Shown here piece by piece: positions 1 through 4,644 of a stretch of 5,187 nucleotides of DNA (positions within the stretch are counted from its first letter, which is position 1; the number at the start of each line of letters is the position of its first letter). Source of the DNA: Chloroflexota bacterium (lineage in GTDB: Bacteria > Chloroflexota > Dormibacteria > Aeolococcales > Aeolococcaceae); assembly GCA_003491925.1 (NCBI GenBank), contig DNAU01000194.1, forward strand, positions 1 to 5,187, read 5' to 3'. The notes under the pieces are model-generated. The model saw only the letters and a list, made by a program, of their open reading frames with translations, did not search any database and was not told the DNA's origin. The translations under genes and the position numbers were made by a program.

Positions 1-618
1 TACGCGCGCTACGACAACCTCCTCCTGGCGCCCATCCTCGGCACGAACCCGCCGATGTCACTCGTCCAGTGGATCAACTACAACAATTCGCTGCTACCTC
101 ATCCTCCCGCCTTCATCCCCGTTTTCGGACCGGGCGGCCCGATCGTGTGCGACAACCCGAGCGGCGGCAGCAAGCTGGTCATCCCCGCCGAGCCCGTGCT
201 CGTCAAGGCGATGGCCAACTACTTCGGCAAGCCTCGCTCCAGGGTCTACAAGACGCTCAACTGCTACGTAACACCCGAAACGGGCTTCTCGGACACTCAC
301 AATTCCCCAGCTCTGATCCTCGTCGGAAGTCCACCGGCATCGGAGATCGGCGGATACACGGGCTACGCCTTCTGGGCGCTCCCGGCGTTCACGAAGTCCG
401 TCAAGATCCTACGGTTCAAGAACACCTCGGGCAACGCGGCCCTGAACATACTGCTACACGACGGGGTCCGCCCGGTCGACTTCATCCAGATCGCGGCCGG
501 CGACAACTCGCCTCCGGAGATCGAGATCATGGGCAACGAGAGCATCATCGGCATCCAGTCGAACTCGAGCAACGACACCGTCTCGATGCTCAAGATCGTC
601 TGCGAGATTGGTATCTGA
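1..618 (+). CDS. 3' part of a beta-rich protein of unknown function, possibly structural
   Basis: The frame is open from base 1, so 205 C-terminal residues are visible and the real start lies upstream. The first in-frame ATG (55) has no ribosome binding site, and the residues before it (beginning YARYDNLLLAPILG) read as ordinary protein. I do not recognise the family. The chain has no obvious membrane segment. Its last 100 residues alternate hydrophobic and polar residues, with Gly, Asn and Ser turns (for example KILRFKNTSGNAALNILLHD and a C-terminal stretch ending KIVCEIGI). This pattern is typical of beta-sandwich or jelly-roll folds, as in many virion coat, spike or fibre domains. A structural role is inferred from that texture and from the phage-like neighbourhood only. 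The stop codon lies 8 bp from the stop of the convergent lipoprotein gene, and no terminator hairpin fits between them. Confidence 0.7.
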   Translation, partial: YARYDNLLLAPILGTNPPMSLVQWINYNNSLLPHPPAFIPVFGPGGPIVCDNPSGGSKLVIPAEPVLVKAMANYFGKPRSRVYKTLNCYVTPETGFSDTHNSPALILVGSPPASEIGGYTGYAFWALPAFTKSVKILRFKNTSGNAALNILLHDGVRPVDFIQIAAGDNSPPEIEIMGNESIIGIQSNSSNDTVSMLKIVCEIGI

Positions 619-626
619 TGTCCGGC

Positions 627-1340
627 CTAATTGTAACCAGATCCGCACATCCATCCCATGAAGACGCCTGTCTGGGAACATATAGCCCAATTGCGCGTCA
701 TCGAGTTGTTGACGTGAGCTCCAGGGGCTATCAAAGCCGCCACGCAGGCCGGCGAACTAAGCTGGACATCAGCAGACTGCCCAGCTCCCTGACAAGTGCT
801 TCCCAACGGCGGAGTGTACTCGGACCCATTCTCTACTACACTCTCAAAACAAGAAAATTCATCGGAAGGCAGACCCTTGCAATACGAAGAAGATTTGAGA
901 GTCGCGAGCTCGCTGGGTTGCACAAGATCGACGCACCAGTAGTAACCACTGGTCCCCTCGAAATCATGAGCAACGTCCGAACAGTCGAGTCCGCTCATTG
1001 CCGTATCGTTCGAGACGCCGTTTTTCTTGTCCTGCGCTATGGCCCACGCCTTGTAGTTGTTGCAGAGCGTTTCAACGTTGGTAGCTATCACGATGTACTC
1101 CGCCCTGTCGCGGGCAGGAGCGACCTTGCCTGGCGAAACAACAACGTTCTGATCCCCCGTTGGCGAGGGGATCTCGCATTGCCAGCTTCCATCGACCTCG
1201 GTGAGCCCCGGCCCGGAGTCGCCGCCGCAGCCGGTGAGCAGCAGGCCCGCGAACGAGACCAGCAGCACCAGGATGAGGAAGAACGTGATGAGGGAGTCGG
1301 AGTTCACCACCTGAGAGACCTTCGTTCTGTTCGGCATCAT
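627..1340 (-). CDS. Cysteine-rich lipoprotein, moron-like, on the opposite strand
   Basis: The start chosen at 1340 gives 237 residues. The N-terminus has a short basic segment (MMPNRTKV), a hydrophobic stretch of about 20 residues at roughly 18-37, and a lipobox LTGC with the lipidated Cys at about residue 38. This predicts export and lipid anchoring; the +2 residue is Gly, which in Gram-negatives would allow outer-membrane sorting. The mature part has ten further cysteines, an even number consistent with up to five disulfides in an extracytoplasmic domain. I do not recognise the family. The gene runs against all others, has its own promoter, and is poorer in GC: 24 of 60 bases in 841-900 against 43 of 60 in 3421-3480. 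A lone lipoprotein gene with its own promoter fits a phage moron. Characterised phage lipoproteins often block superinfection, but that role is inference here. Start alternatives are GTG 1379 (inside the promoter), ATG 1337, and GTG 1310, which alone has a ribosome binding site. Confidence 0.75.
   Translation of the reverse strand: MMPNRTKVSQVVNSDSLITFFLILVLLVSFAGLLLTGCGGDSGPGLTEVDGSWQCEIPSPTGDQNVVVSPGKVAPARDRAEYIVIATNVETLCNNYKAWAIAQDKKNGVSNDTAMSGLDCSDVAHDFEGTSGYYWCVDLVQPSELATLKSSSYCKGLPSDEFSCFESVVENGSEYTPPLGSTCQGAGQSADVQLSSPACVAALIAPGAHVNNSMTRNWAICSQTGVFMGWMCGSGYN
1319..1323 (-). promoter_or_regulatory. Possible ribosome binding site for a GTG start at 1310
   Basis: GAAGG on the minus strand lies 8 nt before a GTG at 1310. 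That start would give a 227-residue protein and a leader of about 30 nt from the predicted transcription start. Against it, the protein would begin VVNSDS and have no Lys or Arg before the hydrophobic segment, which is unusual for a lipoprotein signal peptide. The ATGs at 1340 and 1337 keep the basic residues but have no Shine-Dalgarno site. The true start is unresolved. Confidence 0.4.
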
Positions 1341-1346
1341 GATCAT

Positions 1347-1375
1347 ATTCTGAGCCACGAAGAACCAGGTGTCAA
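1347..1375 (-). promoter_or_regulatory. Sigma-70-like promoter of the lipoprotein gene
   Basis: Read on the minus strand, a perfect -35 TTGACA (1375-1370) is followed by a 17-bp spacer and a -10 CAGAAT (1352-1347, 4 of 6 matches). The -35 and the first ten spacer bases are identical to the promoter at 5132-5161 (TTGACACCTGGTTCTT), then one mismatch, then GTGG in both. Transcription would begin near 1340. That makes GTG 1379 an unlikely start codon and puts ATG 1340 at or next to the RNA 5' end. The -35 sits in a small dyad, GTGTTTGACAC (1379-1369). Confidence 0.7.
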
Positions 1376-1396
1376 ACACAATTTTTCAACGGCAGA

Positions 1397-1407
1397 GCTA
1401 AGTTAGC
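1397..1407. promoter_or_regulatory. Short palindrome in the divergent intergenic region
   Basis: GCTAAGTTAGC is a perfect dyad with 5-bp arms around one central base. It lies 18 bp before the first operon start at 1426, between that gene and the divergent lipoprotein promoter. It could be an operator half or a small hairpin. I see no convincing plus-strand -35/-10 pair in 1380-1425, so the operon may be read from an upstream promoter or from a weak or activator-dependent one here. Confidence 0.3.
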
Positions 1408-1425
1408 GAAATCACGAGGAAAATC

Positions 1426-1467
1426 ATGGCAAAGGACCTACTGCTAGGACGCACGAAGCGGAGCTGG
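1426..1467 (+). repeat. DLLLG N-terminal tag, copy 1
   Basis: This segment encodes MAKDLLLGRTKRSW. It shares M1, A2, D4, L5-L7, G8, R12 and W14 with the copies at 1961-2002 and 4015-4056; residue 3 is always basic (K, H or R). The DNA around codons 4-8 is also alike (GACCTACTG here). The proteins diverge completely after the Trp. Confidence 0.8.
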
Positions 1468-1668
1468 AGCCGCCAGGTGGCACCGGCCACGAGCGGACAC
1501 TACCTGGTAGAGCAGCCCGCGTGCGTGGACAAGCCCGCGCCCGCGCGCGGACCGGGCATCATCGGGTGGTCGGTGGGGCTCATGTTCGCCACGCGGATAC
1601 TCAGCGGCAAGTGGCCCTGGTACTGGTTCGGGCGGCTCGACGGTCGCGTGCCCGCCAAGAGGAGCTGA
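1426..1668 (+). CDS. Small single-span membrane protein with N-terminal DLLLG tag
   Basis: This is an 80-residue protein. The start ATG is preceded at 5 nt by GAGGA (1416-1420). The protein begins MAKDLLLGRTKRSW, the tag shared with the proteins starting at 1961 and 4015. A basic, Pro/Ala-rich linker follows to about residue 43, then a probable membrane segment at about 44-60 (GIIGWSVGLMFATRILSG, interrupted by Arg57). An aromatic patch WPWYWF at 63-68 comes next, of the kind found at lipid-water interfaces, and the tail is basic. No enzyme motif or known family is recognised. It is the first gene of the plus-strand run, 5 bp before the next gene, and forms a module with it that is repeated at 1961-2454. 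A role as a small virion-membrane or envelope component is inferred from tag, size and anchor. A holin is less likely, given a single weak hydrophobic span and no lysis genes nearby. Confidence 0.8.
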   Translation: MAKDLLLGRTKRSWSRQVAPATSGHYLVEQPACVDKPAPARGPGIIGWSVGLMFATRILSGKWPWYWFGRLDGRVPAKRS

Positions 1669-1673
1669 GAGCC

Positions 1674-1958
1674 GTGAAGAAACCGAAGAAGATCACCCAC
1701 TCGAGCCTCTGGCGGCTAGGCCGGGAGTACGCCGCCCTCCTGGCACCCCACATCATCCGCCAGGCCAACGAGCAGGGGTATCGCCTGCCGGCCCGCCACG
1801 TGAGCGAGCTCTTCCCCGTCCTGCGCGACGTGTATGAGCTGCTCGAGAGAGACCACGGCATCCCCTGGGACTCCCTGACGACGGCCAAGCAGGACGACTT
1901 CCTGGTAGGCTGGTACAACCGCCTGCGCGAGCTGGGCGTCCTCGAACGACGGAGCTGA
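1674..1958 (+). CDS. Small helical soluble protein, paralogue of the product at 2182
   Basis: This is a 94-residue protein. I chose GTG 1674 because AGGAG (1660-1664) lies 9 nt before it and because the frame upstream overlaps the previous gene. The N-terminus is lysine-rich (KKPKK). The rest looks fully helical, with no signal peptide or membrane span. It aligns end to end with the 90-residue product at 2182. Identical positions include LGRE at 15-18, Ala20, AlaPro at 24-25 and Ile27. After a single one-residue offset, Trp65, Gln73, Phe76, Trp80 and LeuGly at 87-88 also match. No known family is recognised. Each paralogue directly follows a DLLLG-tagged membrane protein, which suggests it works as the cytosolic or inner-face partner of that protein. 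The direct partnership is inference. Confidence 0.8.
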   Translation: MKKPKKITHSSLWRLGREYAALLAPHIIRQANEQGYRLPARHVSELFPVLRDVYELLERDHGIPWDSLTTAKQDDFLVGWYNRLRELGVLERRS

Positions 1959-1960
1959 CC

Positions 1961-2002
1961 ATGGCACACGACCTACTACTGGGCAAGAGAAGTCGCGACT
2001 GG
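1961..2002 (+). repeat. DLLLG N-terminal tag, copy 2
   Basis: This segment encodes MAHDLLLGKRSRDW. The invariant positions of copy 1 are all kept, with His as the basic residue 3. The DNA across codons 4-8 is GACCTACTACTGGGC, close to the other copies but not identical. Confidence 0.8.
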
Positions 2003-2179
2003 AGCATCGGTTCCATCGTCCTGCCCGCGAAGCAGCAGAAAGCTATCTTCGACAAGATCGACGAGGTCCGCTACGACGTGCGGACGGCGGCCAACAACGC
2101 CAAGCTCGGCATGCTGGCCCTCACCGCCGCGGTGGGCTTCGTCGGCGCCGTGAGCCTCTACCGCACGGTGAAGAAGTAG
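1961..2179 (+). CDS. Small single-span membrane protein with N-terminal DLLLG tag
   Basis: This is a 72-residue protein. ATG 1961 is preceded at 6 nt by GGAG (1951-1954), inside the end of the previous gene. It begins MAHDLLLGKRSRDW, the shared tag. An amphipathic, charged helix follows at about 24-46 (KQQKAIFDKIDEVRYDV), then a clean membrane segment at about 49-67 (LGMLALTAAVGFVGAVSLY) and a short basic tail RTVKK. The layout of tag, helix, anchor and basic tail predicts a tail-anchored-like protein with its long N-terminal part on the cytosolic or virion-interior side. Beyond the tag it does not resemble the 80-residue protein at 1426, although both fill the same place in the repeated module. 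Its family is unknown. It lies 2 bp after the previous gene and 2 bp before the next, so translation is probably coupled. Confidence 0.85.
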   Translation: MAHDLLLGKRSRDWSIGSIVLPAKQQKAIFDKIDEVRYDVRTAANNAKLGMLALTAAVGFVGAVSLYRTVKK

Positions 2180-2181
2180 TC

Positions 2182-2454
2182 ATGGCGAAGCGAGACCTCA
2201 CCAGGGCGACCTACCTCGACGGTCTGGGCCGAGAATCGGCCCGGAGGTATGCTCCCATGATCCTCGAGGACGGTCGGAAGCTCAACGCGACCTTCCCCCT
2301 CGACCGCCCGAACGCGGAGGCCCTCCTGACCAACACGATAGGGGGACTGCAGCGCTCGCGCCTCGTCGACTGGCCCCGCACCAGCTCCGACCGCCAGCGA
2401 GTGTTCATCAACTCCTGGCTCACCGAGATGCAGCACCTGGGGATCGTCGACTAG
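2182..2454 (+). CDS. Small helical soluble protein, paralogue of the product at 1674
   Basis: This is a 90-residue protein. ATG 2182 has only a weak purine-rich site (GAAGAAG, 2170-2176) within the 3' end of the previous gene, and the 2-bp gap suggests translational coupling. The composition is basic and helical with no membrane span. It is a remote paralogue of the 94-residue protein: LGRE at 15-18, Ala20, AlaPro 24-25, Ile27, Trp64, Gln72, Phe75, Trp79 and LeuGly 86-87 are shared in the same order. Identity over the whole length is low, under one in five by eye, so the duplication is old or the two copies have been under divergent selection. The N-terminal MAKRDL superficially resembles the DLLLG tag but lacks LLLG and the Trp, so I do not count it. 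The function is unknown. Confidence 0.85.
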   Translation: MAKRDLTRATYLDGLGRESARRYAPMILEDGRKLNATFPLDRPNAEALLTNTIGGLQRSRLVDWPRTSSDRQRVFINSWLTEMQHLGIVD

Positions 2455-2464
2455 GGAGAGAACA

Positions 2465-3070
2465 ATGAGAAGATCTGAACCACACATCCGCATGAGCACC
2501 CCCTGGGGACGCGCCGACAGCGTCACCAAGCTCGCCGACGGGCTGTACGCGGTCGGGACTCCCTCGCACGGGGGGCTCAAGCTGTCGGCCTCCCTCAACA
2601 AGAAGATGCCCTCCCGGATCCGGGCCGCGGGTGGGTGGTACGAGGAGGACATCCAGTACAACTGGGTGCTAGTCACCTTCCCCGAGCTAGTAGAGCAGGG
2701 AGTCGTGCGCGGCACCCTCGAGGACTCCCACAAGACCCTGCGCAACTGGTGCCCCGACGAGTACGAGGCCGTGTTCGGCGTGAGCCTGTCGCCTGCCGAG
2801 AGCGCCGAGCGGCAGAAGCAAGTGTTCCAGCGCGAGCACGGCGACGACTGGGTCACCATCGCCGCGTACGGAGACTGGCACGAGAAAGTGCCCGAGGGGA
2901 TGGTCGGTCTGTGCTGCAAGCAGGCCAAGTACGGGCGGAGCGGCCCCGAGCGGTACTTCCTCGTACCCACCGCCGACTACCACGACGAGCGCTTGAGGAC
3001 CCCCCTGGGCTTCGTCTGCGACCCCTCGCCCAGCCCGAACGCCCCCTACCAAGAGATCGGGAAGCTCTGA
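2465..3070 (+). CDS. DUF7007-like protein
   Basis: This is a 201-residue protein. ATG 2465 is preceded by GGGAGAG (2454-2460); the in-frame ATG at 2492 has no such site. It carries the features I associate with DUF7007 proteins of phages and plasmids: TPWG at 12-15, SHGG at 34-37, GGWYEED at 56-62, an FPEL stretch, and a later block running from HGDDWVTIAAYGDWHEKVP to GPERYFLVP with a following Tyr. The family match is from memory of its sequence pattern, not from a search. The biochemical function of DUF7007 is, as far as I know, not established. It is a soluble alpha/beta protein with no membrane span, sitting 10 bp after the duplicated small-gene modules and 11 bp before a large membrane protein. 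It could be a regulatory or accessory factor of the element rather than a virion part. Confidence 0.85.
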   Translation: MRRSEPHIRMSTPWGRADSVTKLADGLYAVGTPSHGGLKLSASLNKKMPSRIRAAGGWYEEDIQYNWVLVTFPELVEQGVVRGTLEDSHKTLRNWCPDEYEAVFGVSLSPAESAERQKQVFQREHGDDWVTIAAYGDWHEKVPEGMVGLCCKQAKYGRSGPERYFLVPTADYHDERLRTPLGFVCDPSPSPNAPYQEIGKL

Positions 3071-3081
3071 GGTCAAGACCC

Positions 3082-4011
3082 ATGGCAAGGAACTTCGCCC
3101 GCGGCGCCCCGCCCCCTCCCGGCTCCATCGAGTGGATAGCCGTGGGCGACATGTGGGACCCGGAGGTAGCCGCCCGCAAGATGGGTAAGACCGGCGTAGG
3201 ATCCGCGAAGCGAGCGGTCTCCTTCACCGACGTGGACGCCGCCCAGAACTACGTCGACGCGGTCGACCGGTCGGTGAAGCAGGCCCGCCGGGTCCACGGC
3301 GACAAGATCCTGTCGCGCGACGACGAGCGCAAGTGGGACGACTTCGCGGGCCGGTGGCGGGCCTTCGCGGCCGACGCCCCCACGATCCCGGGAGGCTGGG
3401 ACCTCGCCTCCCCCTCGCTCAAGCGCGACTTCGACCGCCTGCTGTCGCAGGCACACGCCCTGCACGACGAGCTCGCCGCCAAGGGCATGAGTAACGTACC
3501 CGTGCCCTACGCGGGGGAGCTGCTCGAGCTGCTGCGGGCGATGCCCAAGAAGATGACCGCGGCGCAGATGCGGGGGAAGCTGCTGGCCGGTGTGAAGTGC
3601 GGCCACAAGATGCTCGACAAGAACACGACCTGGTGGGACTGGGTAGCGTCGCGCGACCACCTGCCGCTCGAGCGCGCGGTCGACCAGGCGGCGAAGGCGG
3701 CCGACATCTACGGCCGCTCGCGCGACAGCAAGACCGCCTACGGCCCCGGCGACCCGGTGTACGACGAGTTCCTGCGCCGGCTCACGCTGATCTGGATCGA
3801 GGCCGCCGGCCTCTACGGGATCAGGGAGGCGAAAGCCTCCGCGCGCGCCCGCCTCAAGGACGACCTCTCGGACGTCCCCAAGGTCGCGGGAAAGTCGATA
3901 CTGGGGCTCCTGGTGATGGCCGGGGTGGCGTACCTCGGGGTTAAGTGGATCGTCTCGGCTGCCGCGCGCCCCGTGGTGGTCGGCGTCCCCGACGCGTACA
4001 GGGAGGGCTGA
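3082..4011 (+). CDS. Large helical protein with a C-terminal membrane anchor
   Basis: This is a 309-residue protein. ATG 3082 has GAGG (3069-3072) 9 nt upstream. The N-terminus MARNFARGAPPPPGS may be a degenerate form of the DLLLG tag (basic residue 3, Asn for Asp at 4, Gly8 kept) followed by a proline run. Residues about 50-270 are rich in charged helices, with an aromatic cluster TWWDW at 183-187. A hydrophobic anchor lies at about 272-294 (ILGLLVMAGVAYLGVKWIV), with a short tail after it. The bulk of the protein would therefore face the cytosol or virion interior. Residues about 83-96 (ERK, then F-x3-W-x2-F) match a segment of the 208-residue protein at 4015, which has the same order of N-terminal segment, helical domain and C-terminal anchor. 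No catalytic motif or known family is seen. It is probably a membrane-linked scaffold or structural protein. Confidence 0.88.
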   Translation: MARNFARGAPPPPGSIEWIAVGDMWDPEVAARKMGKTGVGSAKRAVSFTDVDAAQNYVDAVDRSVKQARRVHGDKILSRDDERKWDDFAGRWRAFAADAPTIPGGWDLASPSLKRDFDRLLSQAHALHDELAAKGMSNVPVPYAGELLELLRAMPKKMTAAQMRGKLLAGVKCGHKMLDKNTTWWDWVASRDHLPLERAVDQAAKAADIYGRSRDSKTAYGPGDPVYDEFLRRLTLIWIEAAGLYGIREAKASARARLKDDLSDVPKVAGKSILGLLVMAGVAYLGVKWIVSAAARPVVVGVPDAYREG

Positions 4012-4014
4012 GGC

Positions 4015-4056
4015 GTGGCGAGAGACCTACTGCTGGGCAATACGAGGCGACGCTGG
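4015..4056 (+). repeat. DLLLG N-terminal tag, copy 3
   Basis: This segment encodes MARDLLLGNTRRRW, starting from GTG. It keeps all invariant positions of copies 1 and 2 although it lies more than 2 kb away and heads a protein of quite different size and domain content. Confidence 0.8.
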
Positions 4057-4641
4057 GAGCGGGGCAGCTCCTGCGGCCAGGTGCCGCCCCCTCCCCTGTT
4101 CATGACCGAGAAGAAGAGGCGCGAGCTCTACCAGGACGTCCAGGCGGAGGCGGACGCCCCCGCCCTGGGCAGGCAGGTGGGGGAGGCGATCCAGCGGAAC
4201 TTCCAGACGATAGTGCGCCTGGGGAAGAACATCCCCATAACCGAACGCAAGGCGTTCGGGAAGTTCCTGCAGAAGTGGCAGGAGTTCTCGATGCCCAAGA
4301 ACGGCAAATACGCGGGGACGGACTACCTCGAGCTGGTCAACTTCCGCGACGCCAACCAGAAGTACACGGCCCGCCTGGCCGAGCTGAGCGCGAAGGTCAA
4401 GCCGGCTCGAGTCGCAGACTCTCCGTCCACGGGTGCTCCGACCGCCAGCGCGCCGCCGGCGAGCGCTCCGCCGCCCCCGCCCGTGACGCTGGCGCGTGTC
4501 CTCCTCCCCGCCGCCCTCGGCCTCGCGGGAGTGCTGGGCGCCGCCTACCTGCTCGAGAACAAGAACGAGAGTCGCCCGTACGTATCCGGCCTGGCCCGCG
4601 GACTGACGGGACGCTGGCCGGTCGGTCTGAGGAGGACCTGA
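4015..4641 (+). CDS. DLLLG-tagged helical protein with Pro/Ala linker and C-terminal membrane anchor
   Basis: This is a 208-residue protein. GTG 4015 follows GGGAGGG (4001-4007) by 7 nt. The in-frame ATG at 4102 has no ribosome binding site, and starting there would remove the conserved tag. The protein begins MARDLLLGNTRRRW. A basic segment with Cys20 and a PPPP run follows, then a charged helical domain at about 31-128, and a linker of Pro, Ala, Ser and Thr at about 130-156 ending in five prolines. The membrane segment is at about 159-180 (VLLPAALGLAGVLGAAYLL), and the C-terminal tail is basic. The helical domain shares ERK...F-x3-W-x2-F (77-91) with the product of the preceding gene, 3 bp upstream. 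The flexible linker suggests the anchor holds the helical domain and tag away from the membrane, so the tag may bind another layer such as a shell or coat. That reading is inference; the family is unknown. Confidence 0.88.
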   Translation: MARDLLLGNTRRRWERGSSCGQVPPPPLFMTEKKRRELYQDVQAEADAPALGRQVGEAIQRNFQTIVRLGKNIPITERKAFGKFLQKWQEFSMPKNGKYAGTDYLELVNFRDANQKYTARLAELSAKVKPARVADSPSTGAPTASAPPASAPPPPPVTLARVLLPAALGLAGVLGAAYLLENKNESRPYVSGLARGLTGRWPVGLRRT

Positions 4642-4644
4642 GAC

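Larger units (their letters stand above)
1426..2454 (+). repeat. Tandem duplicated two-gene module
   Basis: The unit is a short DLLLG-tagged membrane protein followed by a 90-94 residue helical protein. It occurs twice in a row, at 1426-1958 and 1961-2454, in the same order and with 2-5 bp gaps. The soluble members align along their whole length, while the membrane members share only the tag and having a C-terminal anchor. The similarity is at protein level; I see no long DNA repeat, so the duplication is not recent. Confidence 0.65.

Noticed and set aside
55..57. ATG 55 as the true start of the first gene
   Set aside because: There is no Shine-Dalgarno sequence, and the frame is open to the window edge with normal protein sequence before it.
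69..1406. A 445-codon plus-strand open frame across the first gene and the lipoprotein gene
   Set aside because: Its product is Arg/His/Gln-rich and low in complexity, as expected from an out-of-frame reading of GC-rich DNA. It overlaps the better frame at 1-618 and is antisense to a gene with promoter, signal peptide and lipobox.
1426..1668. Holin or toxin reading of the small membrane proteins
   Set aside because: There are no lysis genes nearby. The shared tag and the presence of the same tag on a 208-residue protein fit a structural or assembly role better, and the partner proteins do not look like antitoxins.
1521..1673. Extension of the 94-residue protein upstream to 1521
   Set aside because: It would overlap most of the previous gene with Arg-rich shadow sequence. 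GTG 1674 has AGGAG at 9 nt and aligns with the start of its paralogue.
2635..3081. Extension of the 309-residue protein upstream to 2635
   Set aside because: The extension overlaps the DUF7007-like gene, is Arg-rich shadow sequence and has no ribosome binding site. ATG 3082 has one and starts right after the previous stop.
1426..4056. The DLLLG tag as a known encapsulin cargo-loading peptide
   Set aside because: Known peptides of that kind are mostly C-terminal with a different GSL-type core. The similarity is only in concept, and no encapsulin is visible.
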